Part shown: piece by piece, positions 19,888 through 29,979 of the stretch
Position numbering within the stretch: position 1 is the stretch's first letter
Layout of the letters: each line of letters opens with the position of its first letter
NCBI GenBank assembly: GCA_018398815.1
Contig: CM031616.1
Span: forward strand, 71,924,325-71,988,324
From: Conus ventricosus
Lineage: Eukaryota; Mollusca; Gastropoda; Neogastropoda; Conidae
Direction of reading: 5' to 3'
DNA length: 64,000 nt
The notes under the pieces: model-generated
Database searches by the model: none
Seen by the model: the letters and a program-made list of their open reading frames with translations, nothing else
Told to the model about the DNA's origin: nothing
Translations under genes and position numbers: made by a program

Positions 19888-21104
19888 CAGGGTTCGTACG
19901 CCCCCTTATTTTCTTGAAAAGTGCTTGAGATTTGACATGACCATTTCAAGGCCTGGAAAAGTACTTAAAAATAAGCTGAAGGCCTAACCCCCCTGGAAAA
20001 GTCCTTGAAATTTCAAAATCGGTCACAATCTGTCCTCTCAAAGCAAGGAAGTGACTGTCACTCAAGAAAATGTTTTTTATACGAAATAAATCACAATCTC
20101 TGTCACTCCATGTGGCTTCGTGATCGCCGATCCCGTAGCAACCGACAACAGCCTAGCTGAAGCAGAAGGGAAGTAACTCGTCAGTGACTAGTGTTTGACT
20201 TACTATAGACGTAAGTGTAGAAGCCAACAGAGTTCTTTCCCTTTGGTTACCATCGGGGTTGTGTCGACGGTCGATGTTTTGCGCCAAATAGTGCTACTGA
20301 GCCTGCAAGATGGGGAAAGGAGACTGCGTTTTCAATGATATGTGGGCAGAAAAAGATGCTTTCAAAGGTTGGTTAGCTCGTGGAGAAAACAAACACTCGG
20401 CAAGGTGCACATTGTGCAAGAAGAGTTTTAGTATCTCGGGTATGGGCATCAGTGCTGTGAAGAGTCATGCTGATGGAGTGAAACACAAACGGTTGGTGGA
20501 ACATGAACATGAGAATAAGAGAAATGCCGGTGGTGCCACACAGCTGACCATGCATGGATTCACTCTTGGAAACCGAAACTCCTCACCAAGATCTGAACCA
20601 CCGGGTGCAAAGCAGGAGACTGGCAGTCAACTGCCTTCAACTTCAAGTTTTACTGCAGTGACAGGGGGTCTCAAGATGCACCTTCCACATCAGCAGCTGC
20701 AGGGTCTTCAAGCAGCTTTTCTAAACGGAAAACGATGCGAATCGTGCACCAAGAACGATGTCCTAACTGCTGAGGTGTATTGGACTTTGTTTGCCATGGA
20801 GAAGCATTACTCTTATCACAGTTTCACTGGTGTTGGGGAGATATTCAAAAAAATGTTTCCATCGTGTTCTGTTGCTGACAAGTTTGCCTGCAGTGAAACG
20901 ACCTGACCAGTTGTGCTAGCATGAATACGAGGTAAGAAATGATGTTAAGTTAATGATTGATAGTAACAGGCTGCTCATAGAGTTTAATAAACATAACTTT
21001 GCAAGAAAGTTGTTAATTACTACCCCTTGAATGAAGCTGCTAACCCCTGGAAATTCCCTTGAAAACCCCTTGAACTTTTTTTTCTGATATCTGTGGGAAC
21101 CCTG
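19888..21104 (+). mobile_element. hAT-type DNA transposon, internally deleted
   Basis: Ends are CAGGGTTCGTACGCC... and ...CTGTGGGAACCCTG. It is flanked by CATCTA (19882-19887) and CATCCA (21105-21110), a 6-bp duplication with one mismatch. The subterminal regions are rich in GAAAAGTCCTTGAAATTT-like and TTGAAAACCCCTTGAA motifs. It contains one ORF with an N-terminal zinc finger but no catalytic domain. Confidence 0.82.
20310..20906 (+). CDS. BED-type zinc-finger N-terminus of a hAT transposase, truncated
   Basis: 198 residues beginning MGKGDCVFNDMWAEKDAFKG. A zinc-finger pattern C-x2-C...H-x5-H is seen in ARCTLCKKSFSISG...SHADGVKHKR (about residues 33-62). A low-complexity Ser/Pro linker follows, then a helical segment (NDVLTAEVYWTLFAMEKHYS; FKKMFPSCSVADKFACSETT) of the type that precedes the catalytic core in this family. 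It ends before any RNase-H motif, so only the DNA-binding part remains. The first ~60 residues resemble the ORF at 27023-27226. Confidence 0.7.
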   Translation: MGKGDCVFNDMWAEKDAFKGWLARGENKHSARCTLCKKSFSISGMGISAVKSHADGVKHKRLVEHEHENKRNAGGATQLTMHGFTLGNRNSSPRSEPPGAKQETGSQLPSTSSFTAVTGGLKMHLPHQQLQGLQAAFLNGKRCESCTKNDVLTAEVYWTLFAMEKHYSYHSFTGVGEIFKKMFPSCSVADKFACSETT

Positions 21105-21569
21105 CATCCATATGAGGATCTGACCTTGAGGACAGAGGGATGATGAGATCGTCCAGAGAGGTGGCAAAGTAGCAGAATGTAGCGTCCATATGAGGAACTG
21201 ACCTTGAGGACAGAGGGATAATGAGATCGTCCAGAGAGGTGGCAAAGTAACGGAATGTAGCATACCTCTGAAATCTGGATATCACATAGTTATTGCTTGG
21301 GTTCCCAATCATGTCTATTAGAGGCAATGAAATGGTTGAACTTGTCAAGAGTGCCACAAAGAAAGAGTTCAGCAGATTGTCTATCCCTCGCACTGATCTG
21401 AAACCCCAAACCCAGGCTTACGTCAAAGACCTCTGGCTAGAAGACAGATAACAGACCATTTAAAATCCTTCCAAACCTGAAAGTTTTTACTATGTACCTG
21501 AGGCAGTAAGGAAGAAACAGTTCTGTGCGGTTTGCACATTGGCCACTTGTTTTTCACCCATTATCTTTT

Positions 21570-22899
21570 AAAAGGTGAAGCTCCATGGTGCATTCCATGT
21601 CATTCATGTACCACTCACAGTGAAACATTCTTATAGAGCAGGGTTCGTAGGGTCCTTTGAAGTCCTTATAAATGGGATTTTTGTCAAAAGGCCTTTGAAG
21701 TCCTTTGATTCAGCAAGTTGGTCCTTTTAACTCACGAGGAGGTCCTTTTAATTTTTGAAAGGTACTGTTAAGTCCTGTTTTTTCAAGAGGAGGAGGCTTG
21801 AAAACGAAACCGATACATCTTCCACAACCCAAACCGTACTTTTGCAAGTTGCAAAGAGTTGACAGATGCCGACGTGATCGTCTGAAACGCGGTAGGCACC
21901 TATAACGCTAGCCTATCAGTGGGCTTTCTGTTTAGTAAGCTTAGCTAGCAGACGAGTGGCTTGTGTCTTCTGCTGGTGTGTTGCTGCAATCCAACTTTTT
22001 TGACGTCATGGGTTCCACAGTGCAGACGCGGTGCTAATGTTCGCGGCATATAGCTGACTTAACATTTTCGCTCATGCTATCTATGTTAAAATGTTCCCTT
22101 TATAGAAATTCATTAAAAGAGTGGGGCAATAATGATGAAAATATTATTACCCAAATAAATATAGGTACATAACATGACGGATTGCGAACATGCGAACATA
22201 AACAGCTTGGAACAGCTATATGCTGAGTTCTTGAGTAACATTTACAGGATAGATTCCTTTTCCCACCTTGTCTACCCCCCCCCCCCCCCCCCCCCCTCCC
22301 TCCATCCCTGACCTTTCTCTGCCCTAGCTATTTCGGCTGGTGGCCTAGTTTAGAAAGTTTTACAAAGTTTTTGTTGCAAGCTAAACGTTAATGCCAGGAA
22401 GATGTTCCTTTCAGGATAACTGGTTATGAGAGGTAAGTGTCTGCTATTCTGCATGCCAAAGGGTTTGGGGTGTACTGTAAAGTTATGTTGGCAAAGGTCC
22501 TTTTAAACTGATTTGAGGTCCTTTTAAAGGTCCTTTTTTGGCCTCGTGCCCATCACCTGGGAACCCTGTAGAGTGTTGGGACTTGCATGATTTGAGACAA
22601 ACACTTTACAGCAGACTCCATGAAAATCTTGTTCATAGATGTCCCCCCTAGTGTGATCTTTGAATTTCTGAGGGAGATTGACATTTTTCACCAGATCTAA
22701 GATTTTAGAGAGGAAAGATTTAGCAAAATTTTGAAAGTGTTTTTGGGAGGCATATTTTAAAGAGGAGTTTGAATTATTTCTTTTCTTCAGTTAAAAAAAA
22801 AAAAAAAGACTTGAGTCAACTTCAGTGCCCTGACAGCCCTGGTATCGCCTTTTGTGGTTGGCTGGGCTATAAGTAACATTACCTTACCTTACTTCAGCC
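21570..22899 (+). repeat. Interspersed repeat, second copy, split by a transposon
   Basis: 21570-21638 and 22569-22899 together match the continuous copy at 47-497. The interruption at 21639-22568 is a DNA element. The copy ends with the GGGCTATAAGTAACATTACC module and a TTACC tail. Confidence 0.85.
21639..22568 (+). mobile_element. hAT-type non-autonomous element with 5-bp target duplication
   Basis: 930 bp with ends CAGGGTTCGTAGGGTCC... and ...CACCTGGGAACCCTG. It is flanked by TAGAG on both sides (21634-21638, 22569-22573). The subterminal parts are dense in GTCCTTTGAAGTCCTT-like motifs, shared with 26665-27434. A poly-C run (about 22278-22297) is internal. No transposase ORF. Confidence 0.85.
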
Positions 22900-23001
22900 C
22901 TCTCCAGCCATAATTGATTATTATTTCCTGAAAATTAGGGGTCAGTCTTGGTACGAAAAACTCGCTTCCAAATTTTAAAGGGGTCACAAAAATATTTAGT
23001 G

Positions 23002-24402
23002 CATAGCTGCCAACTGTTACGGGAAAACCGGGACATATCGTTTTTTTAAAAATTTGTCCCTATTTTCGTTGTTTGCTGAAAAAATTCCGGTTTACGAGTT
23101 TTCAAAAACAAAAAGCCCAAAATTAAATAAAAGAACGTTTGGCAACTGGTCCGACTGAACAGAAATTGTAAACTCGGAAGTCAGCATGAAAGGGCATAAC
23201 TAGGCCCATTCCGCGCATGCGCATAGCTGCTGTTCAAATAGTCAACATGGCATCTTCAAGTGGTAGCACGGAGAAAACCACAAAACCAAAACGATTCCAG
23301 CGGTATCTGCCAGCTTCTTGCCCTTCAAAGGGTGAAAAGTTTGCTTTCTGCACCATGTGTCGATGTCCGGTGAATATTTCACATGGGGGAAGAAATGATC
23401 TGGCCGATCACGAGAAGACCACGAAGCACAAAAAAACAACGAAGCTGAGGAATCGGCAGCCGTCAAAAAAAACATGATGGTTGCAAAGGCCAATCTTCAT
23501 GGCTCTTGCTATGAGCAAAAGTTCAGCCAGGAGTTTCTAAAGAAGGCCAAGTCCTCGACTGCGCAAATAGTGGGAAAAAAACCCTAGATCTTTGAACACA
23601 GGCTGTCAACTCAGGGTGTGGGAGTAGTGGTTGGATCATGACGAGTGGGGAGTAGCTTGATGGAGCCTTAGAACTGGGGTGGGGGGCGATGGTAATTAAA
23701 TGGAGCCGGAGGACTGGGGATGAAGTTTGAGCAAGATTGTGGGTACAGTTGATGAAACATAACTGTGTTGTGGTGTTAATGAAACATAACTGGGGTGTAG
23801 TTGATGAAAGATGACTGTGGGTATAGTTGATGAAACATGACTGGGGGGTATAGTTGATGAAACATGACTGGGGTATAGTTGATGAAACATGACTGTGGGG
23901 TATAGTTGATGGATCCTAAGTCCTATGGGGTGCAGTTGTGAGATAAGGGCAGAAGGGTGAAGTTGATGGAACTTGAACTAAAGAATGTGGGTGTAGCTGA
24001 TGGAAGCCCAGGACTGAGTGCTGTTGATTGGGAGGGCAGAGCATCTTTTATGTTCATCCTACATCAATATGGAAGATAAAAAAGCTGTTTGGGTAAGTCT
24101 TATTTTGTGTGTTTTGTATATTAATCTATAGAAAAAAATATGGTGGCTACCTACATAAGAGGCTTTTTTTACACAAAATATTGCATTGTATGCAACATAC
24201 TAATATGCATGCTTTGATATGGTTTAATAATAGGCTTGCTATCAGGAGATGAAAAATATGCCTGTCAGAGTGTAAAAAAGGCTTCAGCTTCAGGGGGCTG
24301 CGCCCCCTGACCCCTGCTGATCAGGAGGGGGGCCAGCCCCCCTCCCGAACCCACCCCCCGTGAGGTGTTACTCTTTTTGACTCTGGGAGGTTGGCAGCTG
24401 TG
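23002..24402 (+). mobile_element. hAT-type element with 6-bp target duplication, copy A
   Basis: Ends are CATAGCTGCCAAC... and ...GTTGGCAGCTGTG (12 of 13 matching as inverted repeats). It is flanked by TTAGTG on both sides (22996-23001, 24403-24408). It contains a short zinc-finger ORF, a 25-30 bp minisatellite (TATAGTTGATGAAACATGAC; about 23740-23920), and two GC-rich hairpins near the right end (24293-24348). Confidence 0.85.
23247..23477 (+). CDS. BED-like zinc-finger ORF of the hAT-type element, truncated
   Basis: About 76 residues from the ATG at 23247 (MASSSGSTEKTTKPKRFQRY). It contains FAFCTMCRCPVNISHGGRND followed by LADHEKTTKHKK, a C-x2-C...H-x5-H finger. The arrangement matches the ORFs at 29011-29306 and 38836-39426 (C-x2-C, then SxGGxD, then H-x5-H). 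It stops in an A-run. The rest of a transposase is absent. Confidence 0.65.
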   Translation: MASSSGSTEKTTKPKRFQRYLPASCPSKGEKFAFCTMCRCPVNISHGGRNDLADHEKTTKHKKTTKLRNRQPSKKT

Positions 24403-24408
24403 TTAGTG

Positions 24409-25812
24409 GTCACCATTAATAACTGTTAGAAAATATAGTGAACATGCGGAAACACACACCGCGGGACACACACCACGCGATCATGCTGTTACTGGCTCAC
24501 ACGCATAAATGCACAAGGAGATGGAAATACATTAGAAAAGGGGTGTTTGTAATAGAGATAGAAATACATTAGAAAAGAGGGTGTTTATAATAAAGTTAAT
24601 GAAACATTCTAGACAGTGCTATATATCTATTCATGTATCGTGTTCCTATGTTTTTAAAATGTTATCAACAAAAATAAATAAATGCGAGCACCAAAACTTC
24701 GGCATTTTAACAGTTAAACTTTATTTGTGGGATGTCCTCTTTGATTATCATCACAGAATTTCCACTATGCAAGTCATTTCCTTCGGTGTTGAAATATTTT
24801 GTTTGACCAAATTCCGCTCGCCATGCAATGATCATCCGAAGGCCAGTGGAACCTACGACGAAACTGTAGACTGGCCATTCTTGCTCTGTGAGCAACACAA
24901 CGGTCATTTTCAGCCCATTTCTGAGCATTGTCGAAAGTTATATCTCAGCATTTCTTAAAAAATATATAAAAAGACTCTGCCATCCTTCCCCCCCCCCCCC
25001 CCCCCCCTAGAATGGAGCCATTTTAATGATCTGGTTGCATAGATTGTTAGAATTTTACTTCATTCACAGAATTATCACCCACGACGCACAGCTGAACTGT
25101 TGGATTTGTATTCTGAAAAGCCGAAATTCCTACCCTTTTCCATGCTTTTCCCACTTAGCTGAATCACGTGATCTTGTGATCCTATCATAGACTGGATAGG
25201 CCTAGTCTATTTTGATGACTCTTGTTGGTTGCGTGACACGCTGCTCAGAGTTGTAATGCATACAGGAGAAAATCGGCAGTAAATTTTAGTATGTTTTTGT
25301 GATGCACTAGTCTGAATTTCAGTGCGTCAAATGGGAAGTTTATTCGCCAGAGACGCACATTTGTGCGTAAGAATGATCACTGTTCATCCTCTTGTCCACC
25401 CTTTTTGGCTGCAGTGACTCTACTCGCAGACTCTTGCCCTCCACCACCAACATTGCTGAGGGAGAGTTAGGCTCCAAACCAAGTTTAGTCTGCCAGATCT
25501 TATTATTCCAAAATTTACAAGGTTATTTTACTTATTACTCCTGTGTTAAAGGCATAAAAGGAAAGAACAGCAAGAGTATTATACATGCATTTACGTGTGT
25601 TTGGTTACATTGCTGTAATTGAGAAAATCTTAACATCAGACTTTACAGAACAGCAGTTTCTTCATTTATAAACAAAATGCTGGAGTCTGGAATCGGCTCT
25701 GAAATTTGTTTCCCCGCCCCCCCTTTTTTTTTTTATTCAGATTTTGTATTTATATTTCTCACTTTAAAAAAAAAATTTTAATGTTGATTCAGTATAAATT
25801 GATATGCTTCAG
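24409..25812. other. APIP intron, no gene recognised
   Basis: 1.4 kb of AT-rich intron with a poly-C run at about 24989-25008. Short frames at 24581-24958 have no family I recognise. Two similar AAATACATTAGAAAAG segments near 24525 and 24567 mark a small duplication. The acceptor ...GATATGCTTCAG ends it. Confidence 0.5.
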
Positions 25813-25886
25813 GAGTCAATTATCGATATGACGAGGAACTCGTGGTGCCGATCGTGGAAAACACTCCAGAGGAGAAAGACTTGAAG
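25813..25886 (+). CDS. APIP: APIP exon c
   Basis: 74 nt encoding (G)VNYRYDEELVVPIVENTPEE KDLK, equivalent to the YRYDDMLVVPIIENTPEEKD region of human APIP. Acceptor CTTCAG|GAGTCA and donor TTGAAG|GTAGGG are canonical. Phase is 2+72 nt, matching the G left by exon b and ending on a codon boundary. This exon has no frame error. Confidence 0.95.
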
Positions 25887-26125
25887 GTAGGGGCTGTTTG
25901 TTATAGATCATGGGAAGGATGGAGGGTGAAAAAGGAAGTGTGAAGGGTGGTGGTTAGGAGGAAAGGAGGGTGGGGGGCATAGCCGTTGAGCACCTTTTTC
26001 TTGCCAGCACATACATGCTTCTCGCATCAGGAAAATTGGTTTATGAAGAAAAGGGAGTGATTTATCTTGAATAGAAGTAAATTTATTCAAAGGAGTGGGG
26101 AGGAGGTCACCTTTATGTGAACAAG

Positions 26126-26250
26126 ATGGGGTATGAAAGTGTGGGAAAGGGATTGTCTCTGCCATTATTATTGTATATGTATGAACGAGAGTGTGGGAAA
26201 GGGATTGTCTCTGCCATTATTATTGTATATGTATGAATGAGAGTGTGGGA
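26126..26250 (+). repeat. Short tandem duplication, about 49-bp unit
   Basis: GAGTGTGGGAAAGGGATTGT followed by CTCTGCCATTATTATTGTAT is repeated twice, with a third partial unit. Confidence 0.8.
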
Positions 26251-26664
26251 AAGGGCTCATGTGTGCATCAGTGTATGTGGTGGATGTGGGAGAGTGTAGA
26301 TGTCTATGTCCATATGTGTGCTTGCAGACCTGTCTACCTCAAAATTGAACCATTAGTATTCCATGGAATAAATTTTAGTATTCTATGACAAAAAAAGTAT
26401 TTTTCTTATCTTGAACTTTAATAATTTAATGATAATCGCGCAATTCTTGTTGCCAACTCCCTGCCCTGTACTCGCTCTCAAACACTCACACTGCCTAGCA
26501 CAAGTGCACTACACACATACACGCGCACACACACACTGCATGTATCTAGTTGACCATCGTCACGCGCCCCCCCCCCCCCCCAAAGTGTGGTGATAGCACT
26601 GATGTGGCCCACCACCACCACCACCCCCTGCACACAAAAGTGACATTCACACACATGTATACTC

Positions 26665-27434
26665 CATGGGTCGTACGGTCCTTTGAAGTCCTTATATTTA
26701 GAATTTCAAAAAAGGCCTTTAAAGTACTTTAATTTGACCAAGTGGTCCTTTAATATTTTGTCAAGGGCCTTTAAAATGCAATTTGGTCAGTTAGTCTTTT
26801 AATTTTGCGATACAAAAGAATACTTTCGGTTGCGGAAAAGAACTTCAGGTATGAAATCAAAAGATCGGCATTTCTGTCGGGTCGCGCAAGCAGACGATGC
26901 TTCTCACAGCCAGTTTCCTCGCAAGTCTCGTGTTCGAGATTTGACGATACTTCCAGGCGCTATCTTGCATCGTTCACACGTGTTTACCTGCTAAAAATTT
27001 AAAGCCCAGTTTTTCGTCCACAATGCCGGGCAAATGTTCTTTTCAAGATCGTTGGCTGAGAGACAAGGATTACAGGGACTGGTTGCAGAAAGTTCTGAGC
27101 GACAAACATGTAGTGCGCTGTGCGTTTTGCGATTGCTCCGTAAACATCGCCTCAATGGGAGAATCCATGCTAAAGCAACACGCAAAAAGTGTGAAGCATC
27201 AGAAGAAAGAAACAGCATCAAAGTGACAGTAGATGCAGTGTTGCCGAGTTTTTTGCTGGTGGTTCAACGCAGCCCCAGAGTCATGATGATTCACAGCCAA
27301 CTTGACAGCCTGAACCGACACATGTTTCAGCGTCCACTCCAAGCACGTCTGAAAGACCTGTGTACTTCTACAGAATCATGAATAGTTTCCACGGAAATGG
27401 TCTGTTAATTATGGTCCTACAATCTCGAACCATG
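26665..27434 (+). mobile_element. hAT-type element fragment (CAGGGTTCGTA family)
   Basis: The left part (CATGGGTCGTACGGTCCTTT, then GAAGTCCTTATATTTAG) matches the left end at 21639. The right limit is taken at TCGAACCATG (27425-27434), a degenerate counterpart of GGGAACCCTG. No target duplication is visible. It carries a truncated zinc-finger ORF. Confidence 0.6.
27023..27226 (+). CDS. BED-type zinc-finger N-terminus of a hAT transposase
   Basis: 67 residues starting MPGKCSFQDRWLRDKDYRDW. The finger is VRCAFCDCSVNIAS...MLKQHAKSVKHQKK (C-x2-C...H-x5-H). The tryptophan-rich start and finger spacing match the ORF at 20310-20906 (FNDMWAEKDAFKGWL / SHADGVKHKR). It ends after the finger, so it is only the DNA-binding remnant of a transposase. 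Confidence 0.65.
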   Translation: MPGKCSFQDRWLRDKDYRDWLQKVLSDKHVVRCAFCDCSVNIASMGESMLKQHAKSVKHQKKETASK

Positions 27435-27571
27435 GAGAGGGTGAGGGGAGGGGGGTGGACAAAAAAAAAAGGTCGATAGTGACGGCCCAGGCAAGGGAAG
27501 TAAACAGAGTAGATAAGCTTGTTCTGATTATGCCCCCTTCTGTCAGACATGCATGCTGGTTCCATCCCTTA

Positions 27572-27640
27572 CACACACACGTGCGCGCGCTCACTCACTC
27601 ACACGCGCGCACACACACACACAGGTTTGTATGGACACAT

Positions 27641-27671
<31 letters not shown>
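27572..27671 (+). repeat. (AC)n/(GC) microsatellite and poly-G run
   Basis: CACACACACGTGCGCGCGCT followed by ACACAC and a G-run of about 29 bases (27643-27671). The run length is unlikely to be accurate. Confidence 0.9.
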
Positions 27672-28061
27672 TATTGCATGCTTAATCCTGTTCTGTTCTT
27701 TGCTATTTGGATGGAGGAAATGGAAAAAAACATGCATACACATGAAAAGAAAAATATAATAAAAATGTGTAGACTCAAATATATATACAAATATAATGTG
27801 TAGACTCCTAAAATGTAGTGGCAATTCCCTGAAGATGGAAAGAATAAGCAGTCGCAGTAATCCCATCTGTAGTTGAACTCGGAGACATGGCTGGGGGAAA
27901 AAAGCATTGGCATTCACAGGGCAAGTGATCTCCTTTAGTGTGTTCTACAGATGGTTTCCTCCATCTTCACAGGACAAACATGAGCATTAGCAGAGGATAG
28001 ATGTCCTCTCTTGCAATAGCAGATGAAGTGATTGTGTCGCCGTGTGCTGGCTGTGTGGTAG

Positions 28062-28167
28062 GACGCCATGGCGACGGCAATGAAGGACTACCCTGATGCC
28101 TGCGCCATTCTGGTCAGACGACATGGAGTGTACGTCTGGGGGACACCTGGCAGAAAGCCAAATCCAT
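28062..28167 (+). CDS. APIP: APIP exon d (third zinc ligand)
   Basis: Encodes DAMATAMKDYPDACAILVRR then HGVYVWG, followed by DTWQKAKSM. The His in RRHGVYVWG is the third zinc ligand in human APIP. Acceptor TGGTAG|GACGCC; donor TCCAT|GTGAGT. A G is missing from the G-run at 28138-28142 (five instead of six), which breaks the frame after VWG. With it restored, the length is 107 nt and the phase (35 codons + 2) fits the next exon, which begins with the last base of the Met codon. Confidence 0.94.
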
Positions 28168-28689
28168 GTGAGTGTTGGTTTCATTTGTTCCTGTGTGTAG
28201 TTTCATGGCTGAAGTCAGAATCCCAGTTTTGAAACCAGTCTGCCAGGGGAAAAAAAATGCCTCCAGGATTTTTTTTACCCCATGTTGACAGTAGTCGAGC
28301 TTCCGGCATACAGAATTTGTACAGTGATTGTGTTGGATATAGATTTATCTACCTTGTGGAACTCGCACAATGTTATTTTATTGGTATTCCAGAAAAGAAT
28401 GAAAACGTGATGTAGTACTGCATTTTTCAAATATGGACCAAGAGAAAAAATCTACCTGATGAAGTAAGTAAATGGTTGGATGAAAGAAGAAAACTTACTG
28501 AAATGGTCATTGCCTCGGAGGCTGAAGAAGCCTTGAGAGAGACAGTGACTGAGAAAATTGGGAACTGGAAAAAGCTGTCTATCAGAACTACAGAGACAGT
28601 TTAATGTACAGTGGTAAGGCCATCAGTCATGTGGGATTTTTTGCCCTGACTGGCTCCTACAGAGTTGAGTTTGCTAGAGGCTCGGTTGG

Positions 28690-29511
28690 CAGAGTTGCCT
28701 ACCGTTCCTGAGCAGCCGTATTTGATCCGGATCCAAGTAAAAATATCCCCTTAGTCCGGAAAGTACGGTTATCGAAAGTATGCTCCGGAGAAAAAAAATC
28801 GCCGTGGAAAATTTCGTGGGGGGGGGGGAATTTTGGCTTGCCTTCACCAAGTGTGAGTTCGAGCATGCGCAATGGGAAACGCTTTGTAAACCAAGTTTTC
28901 TGATTGGTTGACCCACTTCACTTCACTTCCCTTCAAGCTCGCTGGCTGGCCTAGGCCTAGTAGGTGCAGGGATTCAAGTTTCAAAATGGCCAGCAAGAGG
29001 AAGCAAAGCGATCAGTGTGGTTCGTCTGAAGATCGTTCTGAAACTCCACCACGGGATGTGAAAAAACCACGACGAATGCAGGCTTTCAAAACGGATTATT
29101 CCGAGAAGTGGCCCTGTTTAAGACCTGGACAGAAGGGGCAAACATTCGGATTTTGCTCTGTGTGCAAGTGTGACTTTTCCGTCGCTCATGGTGGAAAGGA
29201 CGACTGCCGTCGGCACATCGAATCGAAAAAACATGCCGAGTATGAGAGCAAAGCCAAGGAAGTGGGCAAATGCCTGAAAATATCAGGATTTTTCACTTTG
29301 AGTTCTTCATCCAGCCCTGATATGGCTCTTCGTAGTTGGCTGGACTATAAGCAACATGAATTGAATTGAATTTGTGTGTTCATTTATTGTATGTGTATTA
29401 CAGTCTTAACAGGCAGACGCACTTGAACTGTCTGTTCCGGACAAAAATCCTGTGTTCCTGATTTCTGAGACATTTGTTCCTGATGAGCAAATTTTGGGGT
29501 AGGCATGTCTG
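28690..29511 (+). mobile_element. hAT-type element with 6-bp target duplication, copy B
   Basis: 822 bp, with ends CAGAGTTGCCTACCG... and ...GGGGTAGGCATGTCTG, flanked by GGTTGG on both sides (28684-28689, 29512-29517). It is related to the element at 38574-39789 (same ends, and ATTTGTTCCTGATG/TGTCCCTGAA-like subterminal motifs). A SINE-tail module is inserted at about 29316-29372. Confidence 0.87.
28986..29369 (+). CDS. BED-like zinc-finger ORF, interrupted by a SINE tail
   Basis: Starts at the ATG at 28986 (MASKRKQSDQCGSSEDRSET). A basic region is followed by the finger FGFCSVCKCDFSVAHGGKDD, then CRRHIESKKHAEYESKAKEV, and then ISGFFTLSSSSSP. The last ~18 codons are the inserted SINE-tail module (DMALRSWLDYKQHELN), so the original protein is truncated there. 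The finger aligns with CEICACEFSIGSGGRDEITR in the ORF at 38836-39426. It is probably the DNA-binding end of the element's transposase. Confidence 0.7.
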   Translation: MASKRKQSDQCGSSEDRSETPPRDVKKPRRMQAFKTDYSEKWPCLRPGQKGQTFGFCSVCKCDFSVAHGGKDDCRRHIESKKHAEYESKAKEVGKCLKISGFFTLSSSSSPDMALRSWLDYKQHELN

Positions 29512-29979
29512 GGTTGGGAAGACTGGGGCCACACAGTCGAGTTTCACTTTGTGCATGCGTCTCTGAAGCATAGTAGAGTACAGCCCTGTCATGCAGTCTC
29601 AGACTGGAAATCCGTAGCATCTTCATTCAAAAAAGTAATTCTGTGGCCCTTCATGCTCAAGCAATAGTCGGCAGGACGCTTAGGTGGTGTGCTGTGTATG
29701 TTGGATCAGAACAGGCACCACTGAACACCACCGAAGTGCAGTGTCTCCTCCAGTGGGTCGCCTCTTTGACATCGACTGCTCCCTGTGGATTGGAATGAGC
29801 GGCATGGGTGCACTGCCACCGAGGTGGCACAGAACATTCAGTTGAATATGCAACTCACAGGTATGAATTTGGAGATATGTGAAGTGATGTCCTTTTTGTC
29901 GGCTTGCTGTTTTTAAGTAAGCAATGCATTAAGTATTATAGTGTTTACTTTCACAACGGTTAACTTGCCAATATTGCAG

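Larger units (their letters stand above)
19812..21263 (+). repeat. Tandem repeat, about 77-bp unit, three copies, split by a hAT insertion
   Basis: Copies at 19812-19887, 21111-21186 and 21187-21263 share GAACTGACCTTGAGGACAGA and ATCGTCCAGAGAGGTGGC. The minus strand reads LDDLIIPLSSRS in one frame, continuing toward 21390 (SFFVALLTSSTISLPLIDM). Whether this derives from a coding exon is unknown. The transposon at 19888-21104 lies at the boundary of copies 1 and 2. Confidence 0.75.
28622..29640 (+). repeat. Unnamed repeat, copy 1, split by a transposon
   Basis: 28622-28689 and 29512-29640 match, in reverse orientation, the continuous sequence at about 35390-35690 (GGCTCCT...GAGTTGAGTTTGCT...CGGTTGGGAAGACTGG...). 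The element at 28690-29511 separates the two parts. Confidence 0.8.

Noticed and set aside
24581..24958. A 125-residue frame in an APIP intron
   Set aside because: No recognisable motif, AT-rich composition, and an equally open antisense frame; not supported as a gene.
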